In this document: piece by piece, positions 9,707 to 20,329 of the stretch
Numbering within the stretch: the first letter of the stretch is position 1
Layout: each line of letters opens with the position of its first letter
NCBI GenBank assembly: GCA_016808115.1
Contig: JAEQBH010003864.1
Location: forward strand, 186,001-250,000
DNA: 64,000 nt
From: Tetrastigma voinierianum
Taxonomy: Eukaryota > Streptophyta > Magnoliopsida > Vitales > Vitaceae
Direction: 5' to 3'
Program-made: the position numbers and the translations under genes
Notes under the pieces: generated by a model
Seen by the model: only the letters and a program-made list of their open reading frames with translations
What the model was told of the DNA's origin: nothing
Database searches by the model: none

Positions 9707-10999
9707 GACTCCAATTCAATACATTCTCGGATTTGTGACATCAACTCCAGATCAGAGATCATTACATCTCATTTCCAATCGAATCCAGCCATTGCCCCTG
9801 GCTTGCTTCGCATGCACTTCCATGACTGCTTCGTCCAGGGTTGCGATGCTTCCATCCTCATCAGCTTAGCTCTTCCATCAGAAAACCGCGGTCCAAACCG
9901 TCTGTTGAGAGGATATGAGGTCATTGACGTGCCCAAGACCCAGCTCGAAGCTGCTTGTCCTGGAGTGGTCTCCTGCGCATAAATATCTTGCCCTCGCTGC
10001 CTGCTGCGACTGTGGTTCTGGTAGCTTTCACACTGTCATTCAACATATATTTTTCTACCAATAAAACTTTTGGTCCTATTTGGAAAACTGTTCTTAGATA
10101 ATAGTTTTCAAAAACACATCACCATTTTGGTAATCTATAAAAACTGTTCTTGTTATCTGAATTTATTAGTATTTATTAGTGTTTTCTGTGTTCATTAGGT
10201 TTTTTAGAACAAAAAAAAAAAAAAAAAAAAATGTAGGAACCAAAGCGTGATACCAAATGCTTTCCATGTTCTCGTTATTTTTAAACAACTTGATTTGGGC
10301 GCCTTCAGCAGGCCCTTTATATCATTTGGATACTGAATTGTGTTATATTCGTTCCCCAGACTAAAATACAAACATGGAAAGTGCCCACGGACGGGATATA
10401 GAGGTGGGCGAGTCTCATCGGCATCAGATGCTGGCAATTTGCCTGGCCATAGCGACTCTGTTGAACTGCAAAAGCAAAAATTTACCGACAAGGGCCTCAA
10501 CGATCAAGATCTGGCCCTCTTGTTGGTAGAATTAATAGATGTTGGAACCATATATAATGAATTAAGTTAGAATCCAGCATCCCTAAGTGTTTGTTTGTTT
10601 GTTTGCTAATGGAGGACGCTCTATTGGGACCAGCATGCCAAGCCTTCAGATACAGGCTATACAGCTTCAATTACCCACGATGCTGACCCTTCCATGGATG
10701 CCACATTTGTAACTCAGCTACAATCCATCTAATGGCGATATGAGTAGACGCATTGAACTAGACACTGGTAGCCCAAACACATTTGACGCTTCTTTCTTTA
10801 CAAACTTGAAGAATGGGCGTGGAGTACTGGAGTCTGATCAGAAGTTATGGACGGATGCTTTGCGCTTCCTAGGGGTTAGAGGCTGCGTGGTTTGAATTTC
10901 AACGTGGAGTTTGGAAGGTCCATGGTGAAGATGAGCAACATTGGAGTGAAGACTCGGACTGACGGTGAAATTCACAAAGTGTGCACTGCAATAAACTGA
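9707..10999 (+). pseudogene. Class III peroxidase pseudogene
   Basis: Fragments of a secreted plant haem peroxidase in the expected order. Exon-like block 9725-9982 contains the distal haem site LRMHFHDCFVQGCDASILI (catalytic His and the Ca-binding region) and GYEVIDVPKTQLEAACPGVVSCA. A shifted ILALAA-like piece follows at about 9984-10015. Block 10366-10530 has GRVSSASDAGNLP and DSVELQKQKFTDKGLNDQDL. Block 10613-10999 has GGRSIGT, a frameshift, FRYRLYSFNYP, RRIELDTGSPNTFDASFF, NGRGVLESDQKLWTD, then MVKMSNIGVKTRTDGEIHKV and a stop at 10999. The gaps fit intron positions common in the family. Signs of death: loss of the first exon up to the LTR edge at 9706, stop in SCAD, several frameshifts, and the proximal haem histidine of GGHTIGT changed to Arg. 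Live relatives oxidise phenolics in the cell wall or vacuole. Confidence 0.9.
10208..10230. repeat. Poly-A tract inside peroxidase intron-like gap
   Basis: An A run of about 22 between the first and second conserved peroxidase blocks. Probably a simple repeat in the intron. Confidence 0.85.
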
Positions 11000-11382
11000 T
11001 GAAAGTTATCCACCACAAAGTGGTGTAATGTACCATAATTTGATTATGTATTTTAAAGTGAAGAAAATATCCGCTGGCTTGTTTGGACCGATTTTTCATA
11101 CCTAAAAAGGCACAGTGAGAATGGAAATATTGATGCATGGTTGAATCGCCCATGGGCCATGGCTGTTTGGCATTATTTGGATAGATAGATCCTCCGTTTT
11201 AATTTGTTTATTGATATGTGGATAAGGTTGGCACTATCGACATGTCCGCTCCTTTGCACTGAATCTGGTTGACCCCAATGTGGTGGTGGAAATTGTCTTG
11301 GAAAACGATACATCGGATGTGATAGACCATACTTATATATCTTTCCTTATTAATATGTATATTTTGTCAATTATTAAATATT
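11000..11382. other. Spacer between peroxidase pseudogene and gypsy element H, no gene
   Basis: Includes probable peroxidase 3' UTR, then unremarkable sequence. No domain is recognised. Confidence 0.5.
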
Positions 11383-11529
11383 ATCTTTATAAAGCAAACT
11401 CTTTTTTTCAATTATTCAATAATCAAAACCTAGCAGACTTTGTTAAATCTCTTTGAGATTTGTGTTTATTGTTTATTAATTGAGACTTTGCTTAAAGATT
11501 TGTTCATTTGGAGATCTTCGCTCATTACA
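11383..11529 (+). repeat. 5' LTR of H, truncated
   Basis: Matches the last about 150 bp of the 3' LTR from TCTTTATAAAGCAA to the CATTACA end. Sequence further left does not match the 3' LTR. Confidence 0.75.
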
Positions 11530-11541
11530 CAGTGCCTCAAG

Positions 11542-11553
11542 TGGTATCAAAGT
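11542..11553 (+). other. Primer binding site of H (tRNA-Met-like)
   Basis: TGGTATCAAAGTC, 12 bases after the LTR end. It resembles the tRNA-iMet site TGGTATCAGAGC. Confidence 0.7.
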
Positions 11554-11570
11554 CGGAATTCACCCAATTC

Positions 11571-12750
11571 GATGGCACAATATGGTGATGGTAACCTCCC
11601 CTAATATGAAGATCATGGATTAACAACTATTTGGAGAGAAATCGAAGAACACAGAACTTCAATTCGCAATCTTGAACAACTGTTGATAGAAATCACTAGA
11701 CAACCCCGGGTGAATTGTTGAAATTCAAGGGGAATATAAACAACTTATTGAATCAAGTCGAAGGAGGTAACCTTTGTAGGCCAATAGTTGACCCAATTTG
11801 TCAAATACGTAGAAGACCTATTGTTGATGATGTTAGTGATGATGAGCTAAACTTTGGTGCCAATCCAATTAATCAAGTAACAAGGTGAGATTTGAAGGAA
11901 CTGAAACTTTAAGTACAATGAGCATGATGTGGAGTTTTAAGCTTAAGGTAGATATCCCTACTTTTAGTGGAGCTCTTGACATAGAGGGATTTCTTGATTG
12001 GATTAGGGGTGGATCGTTTCTTTGAGTATATGGAAATCCCTGAAGAAAGGAAAGTAAAGTTGGCCAGCTTTGGGTTGAAGGAGAACTTCCCTTTGGTGGG
12101 AACAATTACGAGAAACTTGAATTAGGGAAGGAAGAGGTGTTGTTCAATCTTGGAGGCCCATCAAACAATATTTGAGGGGTAGATCTTTACCTCTTAACTA
12201 TGAAAAATACTTATTCGAATTGTACTGACGATGGTCACAAGGGACAAGGACCGTGAATGAGTACACATATATGAATTACCCTAAGATTGGTACGCCCATA
12301 ATCAGTGTCAAAAAATTTATTAATCCAACAAGCAAGCCCATTATTTCGATGGTTTACGAGCTAATATTTGTGATAAAATTAGGGTTTAGATGGTTTGAAG
12401 TGTACAAGAGGCAAAGAACTTAGCTTTGAAGGCTGAATTGATGTATCAAGAAAAGACTTCGTACTGAAAATTATAAACGATATGGTGGGGTGACAACAAT
12501 AGTCTGACTAAAAATGGCCTTGGCGAAGTTTTTCAAGTCATGGCAGTATCAGCAGAATCACAAACAGCAATGGATCAGTTAAGCTTATTTGAAGCGACAG
12601 TGAAGTAGAGATACATCTATACAAAAGAAATAATAATCCTTATCACTTAAGCTAGATCCTTCCAAGTGTTTTCGATGCAATGAACTTTAGCATCGATCTA
12701 ATGAATGTCCCAAGAGAAAGTCAGTCAATGTTGTAGAAAGTGAGGAGAAA
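11571..12750 (+). pseudogene. gag: gag of gypsy element H
   Basis: MAQYGDGNLP opens near 11571, followed by a coiled-coil-like EEHRTSIRNLEQLLIEITRQP. Capsid-domain landmarks follow in shifting frames: VDIPTFSGALDIEGFLDW, DRFFEYMEIPEERKVKLAS, then GTRTVNEYT. A zinc knuckle of CX2CX4HX4C form lies at about 12668-12712 (KCFRCNEL-stop-HRSNECPRR), the stop replacing the usual glycine. Internal stops and frameshifts are numerous. It would have formed the particle shell. Confidence 0.8.
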
Positions 12751-12768
12751 GAAACATGTGATAATGAG

Positions 12769-13290
12769 GTGCATTATGGACCTGGCGATGAGGATGATGG
12801 GAATGATTTTGAACATGAAGAGTACACATGTGTTGTAAGAAAACTTATGTTGTCACAAAAGCATGGAGATGATACACAACACCACAAGATTTTTCGCACT
12901 ACATGTATTGTGAAAGGAATGAGATTTGAATTGATAATTGATAATGGAAGCTAAGAGAACATTATAGGGCATAATGTAGTTTAGAAATTGCAGTTGACCC
13001 CATAAAAGCACCCGAATCCTTATACAATTGGGTAGATCAAAGAGGTAGATGGCATTCGAGTGGAAGAACGTTGTAAGGTACCTTTTTCTATTGGCAAATA
13101 TTTTGATGATGTTTATTGTGATATTTTTGATATGGATGCATGTAATCATTTATTTGGAAGACCTTGGCAATTTTATGTTGGTGCTACACATTCGGGTAGG
13201 AAATATACATATCAACTTGTGAAAGAGCGTTCTTTATACTTTATTGCCTATGGAAACGAACCAAACCAAAGCTTATAAATTGGAGGGGTG
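12769..13290 (+). pseudogene. Aspartic protease region of H
   Basis: TTCIVKGMRFELIIDNGS, a stop, then ENIIGH corresponds to the retroviral-type aspartic protease motif; the usual catalytic D-S/T-G is read here as DNG. After another stop come GIRVEERCKVPFSIGKY, YCDIFDMDACNHLFGRPWQF and HSGRKYTYQLVKE, which follow the protease in plant gypsy polyproteins. In a live element this enzyme cuts the Gag-Pol polyprotein. Confidence 0.8.
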
Positions 13291-13565
13291 GAACTTTCTT
13301 ACTATAACACATCGATTTAATGATTTTGTCAAAGAATGTAAAGATACCCGAGAGATTCATGTAATGATTGTAAAGGGGGAAAATATGAGTGAGCCAATCA
13401 AAGTGAGTAAAATTTCAGTGGAGGTGCAAGAACTATTTGCCAAATTTCATGATGTTGTGGTTGACGAAGAATTGTTAAAGAAGGGACATATTCAAGCTAG
13501 TATGAGTCCTTGTGTTGTACCTGCATTATTGACACCAAAGAAAGATGTGAGTTGGAGAATGTGTA
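13291..13565 (+). pseudogene. pol: RT N-terminus of H, before the solo LTR
   Basis: Ends with LLKKGHIQASMSPCVVPALLTPKKD and SWRMC, the standard entry to gypsy RT. The frame is cut at 13565 by the LTR starting TGTAACATCCC. The next codons of the same RT resume at 15873. Confidence 0.9.
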
Positions 13566-15872
13566 TGTAACATCCCAAAATATACCATAACAGTTTTATA
13601 ACATGTTTAGGGTATAAAATAAGTTACAATTGTATTTTTCAAGAATTTATATTGCTAAGAATGAAAAATGATAAAATCGGAATTAATACAAGGGTCAAGG
13701 GTAAAATAGTAAAATGTCACATTAAGGACTCAAGGGTCATAAGAGTATAGGTTTATATGCCATTGTAGAATATTTGATAAGTAGAAGTGTAAATGAAAGA
13801 GAAAGGAAGGACTTTAATCACGAAAAAAATGGAAAACTTAACAAAGAAATGACTTAAACCCGAGGCCTTATGAAAGAATAGGAGATAAGACCAAATTTGG
13901 TCTTGTAAATAACATTTCTCGCTAGTTTGAGAGCTTAGGGTTCACAGGTTGAAGAGAAGAAGAGAAAGAGTTGGTAATTTTGCTTAATGTGGCAAAGTTT
14001 TGGTGATCAAGAAGAAGAAAGAAGAAAGAAGAGAAAAGAAAAATATTAAGGTATTGAAACTAAACCTAAAACCATTTTTGATGATGTTTGGGTTTAGGGA
14101 AAACCCTAACTTTGCATAATAATGATGGTTGTTGGTCTCAGCTCGGTTATATGGTTGTTTGAGTTGGTTGTGGTCCTCAATTGAGGAATGTTTGTATAAA
14201 GAAAATGTTGAGGTTTTAGGGGAGATATTGTCAAAATTTGTCGAGCTAACGTTTTTGTCTTGGCCTGCTTTAAACATAAATGTAAATTGAGTGATTAAAA
14301 TTTCTGTAAACTAGGTTCAGAAAAAAATCTAACCGAAATAAGTGTATTCAAATTTGGACCCCATTGGACCCCGAAGGGTGTCAAAGTGAAGCTCATTTTC
14401 GGGCCGGTTTAAGTCTATTTTGGTACATCTTTAGTGTTTAGGTCATAAATTAGCCATCACTCATCCAAATTGAGTGATTAAAATTTCTGGGTAAACTAGA
14501 CTTTTAGGAGAACAAATCTTTTTGAAATAAGTATATTCAAATTTGAACCCCATTGAACCCAGAAAATAAGTAAAAGTGAAACTCTGTTTTCGGGTAGTTT
14601 CTAGTCTATTTTGGTACAACATTAGTGTTTAGGCCATAACTTTTCATCACTCATCTAAATTGAGTTATTCAAATTTCTAGATATACTAGACTTATAGGAG
14701 AATAAATCACCTTGAAATAAATGTATTCAAATTTAGACCCCATTGTACCCTAGAAATCCATCTAAAAGGGAGCTATGTTTTTAGGAAATATTTTGGTATA
14801 AAGAGATTCAAGCGAATAAATGAAATTGTTAAAGAATTATAAAAGTGATTGCTATATGAAATATGATTACATGAACAAAAATACGAGAAATATTGAGAAC
14901 ATGATCATCTGAAGTTATGATAAAAATACTTGATTATAGTATATGTATAAAGGAATAATATTTTGAAATATCACCATTGTGAATACATGTGATTGACATT
15001 ATCCATGTATATATAGAGATGTGCATAAGCAGGGCATGAATAAAAATATAATAAGATTGATTGTTTTGCATATGTCAGGGGTGGATGGATAGGTAAGCAT
15101 GCCTATTAGGATTACACATGATCTTAAATTTGGCCTCGTTTGGATATTCTGGCTGAGCCCCATTTGAGTCAAATATGTTCAGTTCTAAATCTTGCACCAA
15201 TGCTCAGTACCTTAGGTACCTCTGGGTTCTCACCAGTATCCACTTCTTAGAATATCTTGGGGAAAAACATAAGATGAGATAAAATGATTCGAATGGTTAT
15301 AAGAACCATGTAACATGAAAACAATAGTTTGCGATTGAAAAAATGTGATAGAGGCTACGATGGAAATAAAAGTATTAGGATATATGAGCATTAATGTACC
15401 AAATAGGAATTGTGTTAAATGTATATTGTCATTAAGGACCACTACAAGTGGTCATATATGCCATATGTTTCCCACTAAGCTATAAGCTTAGAACGGGTGT
15501 TTCATCGGAGTGTGAATGCGAAGAGGACATCTCGGTAGATACGACACACGAGGAGGGGGCAAGCAGTGATAAGATCAACATCATAGGTTGCTACCTCTCA
15601 CAATTTTCAATAATATGCATATGAGTTTTTCATAGTAGGACTTGTATATGTATAAGTCAATGGGACTCAGATATTTGTACAGGACATAATGAACACCATT
15701 ATGGTGATAGTGTTAAAAGTTTTATTTCTTTATGGATTAAGTTTACGTTATATTATGATACATTCAATTATATTTCGAAATGGGCCTACTAATGTCAGTA
15801 ACTTAGGTGAAGAAGTCTCAGTCTTGTGCAGCGTTCCCCCTCTTCCGCCTAGGCAGGGGTTGGGTCATGACA
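13566..15872 (+). mobile_element. Solo LTR (2.3 kb) inserted in RT of H
   Basis: Starts TGTAACATCCCAAAATATACC and ends GGTTGGGTCATGACA, that is TG...CA. It is flanked by GTGTA (13561-13565) and GTGCA (15873-15877), a 5-bp target duplication with one change. Removing it and one copy of the repeat joins RMC to IDNQAINKI, restoring the RT reading. No internal coding region or primer site is present, so it is best read as a solo LTR of a long-LTR gypsy lineage (Tekay/Del-like by its start and length). Confidence 0.9.
14282..14790. repeat. About 187-bp tandem repeat in solo LTR
   Basis: AAATTGAGTGATTAAAATTTCT starts units at 14283, 14468 and 14656. Each unit continues with AAATAAGTGTATTCAAATTT, GACCCCATTG and a TCTATTTTGGTACA block. 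Confidence 0.85.
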
Positions 15873-16653
15873 GTGCATTGATAACCAAGCTATTAACAAG
15901 ATTACCATTGGGTACAAGTTTCCGATCCCTAGACTTGATGACATGTTGTATCAATTGAATGGGTCGACGGTCTTTACCAAAATTGATCTTCGAAGACGGT
16001 ATCATCAAATTCGAATCTGTCTTGGTGATAAGCGGAAGACAACTCTCAAGACGAGAGATGGACTGCATGAATGGTTAGTCATGTCATTTGGATTAACCAA
16101 TGCACCGAGCATATTCATGAGACTAATGAATCAGGTACTTAGCCCTTTCATTGGTAAATTTGTTATGGTGTATTTTGATGACATTCTAATTTTTAGTAAG
16201 TTAGTTGGTATATTGATCATATCCATGAGGTGTTGAATGTATTGAGAGAAAATAAAATATATGCTAATTTGAAAAAAAAAATGTACTTTTTTGAGTCATG
16301 GTTTATTGTTCTTGGGTTTTGTTGTAAGTAAAGATGGGATTATAGTAGATAAGGAAAAAGTGAGAGCTATTAGAGACCAACCTACTCCTAAGAATGCAAC
16401 TGATGTAAGGAGTTTTCATGGGTTAGCTACTTTCTATAGATGGTTCATCAAACACTTTAGTTCCATTATTGTATCCATTACTGAATGCTTAAAGAAAGGT
16501 AAATTTCGGTGGGGTGATGGACAAGAGCAAAGTTTCGCATTGATTAAAGAAAAACTATGTATTGCTCCTGTTTTAGCATTACCGAATTTTGACAAGTTAT
16601 TTGAAGTGGAATTCGATGCAAGTGGATTTGATATAGGGGTTGTTTTGTCGTAG
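15873..16653 (+). pseudogene. pol: RT of H, after the solo LTR
   Basis: QAINKITIGYKFPIPRLDD, then TVFTKIDLRRRYHQIRI, MSFGLTNAPSIFMRLMNQV and VMVYFDDILIFSK, which carries the intact YFDD polymerase site. A frame change near 16230-16290 is followed by LGFVVSKDGIIVDKEKV and IRDQPTPKNATDVRSFHGL, the thumb region. KLFEVEFDASGFDIGVVLS begins RNase H. The YFDD survives although stops elsewhere make it inactive. RT copies the element RNA into DNA in the cytoplasmic particle. Confidence 0.92.
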
Positions 16654-17034
16654 AAAATAGGCCAATTGCTTTTTTTAGTAAGAAATTGTGTGAAGCAAGA
16701 AGGAAGTGGTCTACTTTTGATAAAGAATTTTATGTGGTGGTGCAAGCTTTAAAAGTGTGGGAACATTACCTAATTGCTAAAGAGATTGTTTCTTTATACT
16801 AATCATCAAGCTCTTAAATACTTGAGTAACCAAAAGCAATTAAGAAGTGATATGCATGCTAGGTGGTCATTTTTTATTGATAAATTCCCATATAAGAATG
16901 TATATAAATTGGGTCAGCATAATAGATTGGTAGACACTTTGAGTAGACATGTTGCCTTGATCAAGACTCTTAGTGTTGAGATTGTAAGGTTTGATTGTTT
17001 GAAGGATTTATATGTTGATGATGACTTCAAGTGA
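16654..17034 (+). pseudogene. pol: RNase H and linker of H
   Basis: After a stop at 16653, the frame LFLYTNHQALKYLSNQKQL and RWSFFIDKFPYKNVYKLGQHNRL is the C-terminal half of gypsy RNase H. VDTLSRHVALI marks the usual end of the domain (VADALSRR-type motif). Confidence 0.85.
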
Positions 17035-18217
17035 TCTAGACCAAATGCAAGGATAATAAGCCAATGGAAGATTTTTATTTGCATAATGGTTTTCCTATGA
17101 AGGGTGATCAATTGTGTATCCCTTGTTTCCCTTCGTGAGCATGTCATTTGTGATTCACATGGGGCTGGTTTGGCTGGTCATCTTGGTCGAGACAAGACTA
17201 TTGAAGCTGTCAAAGGGCATTATTATTGGCCAAAGCTGAGGTGAGATGTGATAACTATTGTTTCTAGATGTTATGTGTGTGTGCAAGGGTAAACTCGAAA
17301 TGCGGGTCTTTACATCTTTGACATATTCTAACGCTATTTGGGAGGATTTGTCAAGGATTTTATTAGGCTTTCCAAAGACTCAACGAAAAATGGATTCAGT
17401 TTTTGTTATGGTTGATAGATTCTTTTAAGATGACGCATTTTCTTCCATGTAAATACATTAGTGCATGTTAATGACTAAACAATTCTTTCGAGATTATTAG
17501 TTCACATGGTGATACTAAAGACGATTACTTCTAATAAATTCTAGATTTTTGAGTCACTTTTAGGATTTACGCTGTTGAGGCTATTTGATTATTCATTTTG
17601 AATTTGTGTATATTCTCAGGCGTTGGCTTTAAGCGAGGTGGTGATCGAACTTGACAGCCGATTTGTAATGTTTGTGGTGACGAGACCTAGTATTGGGACT
17701 TTGGCACCTTTGGCGGTACACACAATAGTGGTGTGCATACGTTCGATAGGAAGATGTATTTTCTGTGTTTATCTGTAGAAGTCACTAATCATGCTTTAGA
17801 TTTGGTGAAGCTACCTAAGGTCCTTAGTCTTAGTTTGTCAGCTGAAAACTTGGTTGAACAAGTCCAATCTATTCAATAACATGTCAAGTTAAAGCTTCAC
17901 ATGTCTAATGAGAAGTAAAAAATGGTGGCGGAGAAGCATAGACGATTCAAGGTGTTTGAAGTTGGGGATGAAGTCATGGTGTTCCTGAGAAAAGAAAGAA
18001 TTCCAGTTGGTCAACATAGTAAGCTCAAGTAAAAGAAGTATGGTCCATTCAAGATCACAAAGAAGATTAATGACAATGCGTAGATGGTGGATTTGCCTAC
18101 TTCCATGGGTATTTCCAAGACTTTCAATGTTGTTGATATTTATCTCTATCTTCCTGAGACAACACTTGAGTACCCTAATTGTAATTCAAGGTCGAATTCT
18201 TCTGAAGTAGAGGTGAT
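17035..18217 (+). pseudogene. pol: Integrase of H, heavily decayed
   Basis: CDSHGAGLAGHLGRDKTIE and GHYYWPKL at about 17150-17240 give the N-terminal zinc-binding region, with CYVCVQG as its Cys pair. The core is scarcely legible, with DSVFVMVDRF and KMTHFLPC near 17395-17450. The C-terminal part resumes at about 17880 with MSNEK, HRRFKVFEVGDEVMVFLRK and GPFKITKKIND, then MVDLPTSMGISKTFNV. Many frameshifts and an apparent loss of most of the catalytic core make it inactive. Confidence 0.8.
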
Positions 18218-18543
18218 TGATGTGGTCACCTATTAATTATTTTAATTAGTTAAGAGTCTTTGTTTTTTTAATTGTTTTACTTGATTAATTAGGATTAATT
18301 ACTTTTTCTTGTCCATCAAATATTCTAGTTACCTTGTTTAGGAAGGATTCGTGTTTAGCAAGGATTCCTTTGAGCCTTTATAAATACCTAGTCATTCTAT
18401 CTTTGTAAAGCAACTTTTTTTTTTAATTATTCAATAATCAAAACCTAGTAGACTTTGCTAAATCTCTTTGAGATTGTGTTTATTATTTCTTATTTGAGAC
18501 TTTGCTTGGAGATTTATTCGTTTGACTATCTTCGCATGTTACA
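18218..18543 (+). repeat. 3' LTR of H
   Basis: Begins TGATGTGGTCACC (an alternative start is TGTGGTCACC at 18221) after the purine-rich GAAGTAGAGGTGAT, and ends CATGTTACA at 18543. The right half matches 11383-11529. Confidence 0.75.
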
Positions 18544-18555
18544 TGCTGCATGAAT

Positions 18556-18710
18556 TTACTGATGCTCCTAGTGCATTTTGGGGGAGAAGCAATTCACTAT
18601 CGCTTATTTGATAAATAGGATTCCAATCTCACACAGCTCAAGTTTGTCACCCTTTAAGAAGTTCTATAGATATACGTTGAAGGCTCATATTTCTTTGGAT
18701 CCTTAAAGAT
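18556..18710 (+). pseudogene. Ty1/copia integrase fragment
   Basis: FWGEAIHY followed after a frame change by YLINRIPISHSSSLSPFKK and by a VEGSYFFGSL piece. This is the copia integrase C-terminal stretch that normally reads FWGEA...AAYLINR.P...SPFE, then LKVFGC. About 50 codons survive immediately after the 3' LTR of H, so H landed next to or inside an older copia copy. Confidence 0.7.
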
Positions 18711-19280
18711 TTCTAAAAATTTTATTCTCCTATGTGATTATTTAGTGCATTGGCTGAAATCAGAACTAAAAAACTTTTATTAATTAAGTCAGCTTATTAA
18801 TTTATTGAATTCACTTATTGGGGTTTTAAAATGTCTAGAAAATCTCATCTAAACAAACACAGAAATGTTAGATTAGATAGAAGACAAGAATTTTATAAAA
18901 TATTATACTATCCATTTATTAAATTATATGGGTCTTTTCATTTATGTATGAAAAAAAAAACTCACTATAAGAAGTTATTAACATTTAAACATAATTTAAT
19001 ATTAAATTTCGGTCAAGAAAAAAGTTTTAATGGTTAAATTAAGATCCCAGCTATCCTTCATGGTACTTGGTAGTGTGTCAATGAAGATAACACCAAGCAG
19101 ATGAACTTCTATGGACTTTAATCAAGATCCCAGCTACATATGGCAAACCCCTTCACCAAATCCGTTTGATTATTTGGAAGTGATGGATGAGAAGTTGAAC
19201 TAACAACACAAAGCTCTTCCCAATCCCAACAACTGAGCTAAGGTTTCTGTAAAACGCTGCATCACATAATATCCCTCATG
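18711..19280. other. AT-rich spacer upstream of PELPK-type gene
   Basis: No coding sequence recognised. GATCCCAGCTA occurs at about 19044 and again at about 19124, a short direct repeat. The right part is the likely promoter of the gene at 19380. Confidence 0.5.
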
Positions 19281-19288
19281 TATAAATA
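19281..19288 (+). promoter_or_regulatory. TATA box of PELPK-type gene
   Basis: TATAAATA lies 92 bases upstream of the ATG, a usual distance for a plant gene with a short 5' UTR. Confidence 0.6.
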
Positions 19289-19379
19289 CGCAAAAGCCAA
19301 CCCATGTATGCAAACCAGACTCAAAAGAAATTAAACTTCTACCCTTTTTCAAAACTCGGAGTCTTTTAGCAATTCAGAA

Positions 19380-19823
19380 ATGGTTCATCACCATGAACCA
19401 TCCATTCTGCTGCCTTTGCTTCTCATCACTCTCTCCCTAATGAATGGAAAAGAAGTTCTTGCATCTCGTCACCTCTTGCAAATACCTGCAATTCCTGAGC
19501 TTCCAAAGGTAGAATTGCCACCCCTTCCTACACTCCCTACTTTCCCTAAACCTGAACTGCCGCCTCTTCCCAAGGCTGAGCTTCCTTCACTACCTGATAT
19601 CCGAAGTCTACTGAAGCCTGAGCTGCCAACTTTTCACAAACCTGAACTGCCGACAGTTCCAGACAACCCAGATTTGGAAGAGCCTGAACTGCCAGAATCG
19701 CCAGAGCTTGAGGTGCCAAAACTTCCAGAATTGCCTTCTCTACCTACTTTCCCAACCTTTCCAAAGGAGATACCATTACCATTCCCTTCTCTTTCCCCAC
19801 CCCTCTCAACCACTACCCCTTAA
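19380..19823 (+). CDS. PELPK-type proline-rich secreted protein
   Basis: An intact single-exon frame of 147 residues with its own TATA box. Residues 1 to about 28 form a signal peptide (basic/polar start, hydrophobic LLPLLLITLSLM, small residues before the SRHLL mature start). The mature part is almost entirely proline-rich repeats of the PELPK/PELPPLP type, including IPELPKVELPPLP, KPELPPLPKAELPSLP, KPELPTFHKPELPTVP and VPKLPELPSLPTFP, ending in a Ser/Pro/Thr tail. Such proteins are known from Arabidopsis as PELPK1-like hydroxyproline-rich wall proteins thought to attach to the cell wall, possibly via Lys-pectin contacts. It has no stops, keeps codon phase through repeats, and sits apart from retroelement sequence. 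The start is the first ATG after the TATA box. I am confident of the protein type; its exact ortholog is unknown. Confidence 0.88.
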   Translation: MVHHHEPSILLPLLLITLSLMNGKEVLASRHLLQIPAIPELPKVELPPLPTLPTFPKPELPPLPKAELPSLPDIRSLLKPELPTFHKPELPTVPDNPDLEEPELPESPELEVPKLPELPSLPTFPTFPKEIPLPFPSLSPPLSTTTP

Positions 19824-20329
19824 CCTTCCGTTGCTGATCAGTTCCATATCATTATCTTCATACATTGTATTGGTTTTTTTGTTGGCATGTACTGATTTGT
19901 GATTGTGGTTGATTTTTTCCAGGGTGCGTCTAATGTGTTAAAATGGGTTATGCTTGAAGTCACTTGTATACTCTTTATGGTTATTAATTATCATTGGTTC
20001 ATGTTTATCTTCGCATGCCTCTCTTCTGAGAAGTGGGAGTAAAAGTATAAACAATAATCGAGATTTTGATTAGGTTTTCATAATATCTCGAACAAAAATG
20101 AGTTAATGGGGGGATTTGCAACAAGTTTGGGGCACTATTTGGTCTATTTGACTCTCCATGTGCGGGTATAGGGCTGCATGTGATGGGGGTGTTAAAGGGC
20201 ATGATATTTATATTAAACCCAAATCCTACAAGCTAGAGCTTTTAGGAGAGTTAATCGTTTAACATTAGTAACTCTCCTTATTAAGACAAAAGTGTCACCT
20301 ATATTTTGAGCTTACGTATTTACAATAGT
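19824..20329. other. 3' flank of PELPK-type gene, no gene
   Basis: Includes the probable 3' UTR. No polyadenylation site is strong enough to place. Nothing else recognised. Confidence 0.5.

Larger units (their letters stand above)
11383..18543 (+). mobile_element. Degenerate Ty3/gypsy retrotransposon H
   Basis: Order on the plus strand: 5' LTR remnant, tRNA-Met-like primer site, gag, zinc knuckle, protease, RT (interrupted by a solo LTR), RNase H, integrase, 3' LTR. The gag-protease-RT-RNaseH-IN order is that of Ty3/gypsy. Both LTRs share TAATCAAAACCTAG(C/T)AGACTTTG and CTCTTTGAGAT blocks. Stops occur in almost every domain. The 5' LTR lacks its left half, so no outer target duplication is visible. 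Confidence 0.85.

Noticed and set aside
19708..19902. Frame overlapping the end of the PELPK-type gene
   Set aside because: Shadow frame; the in-frame proline-rich protein with signal peptide explains this DNA.
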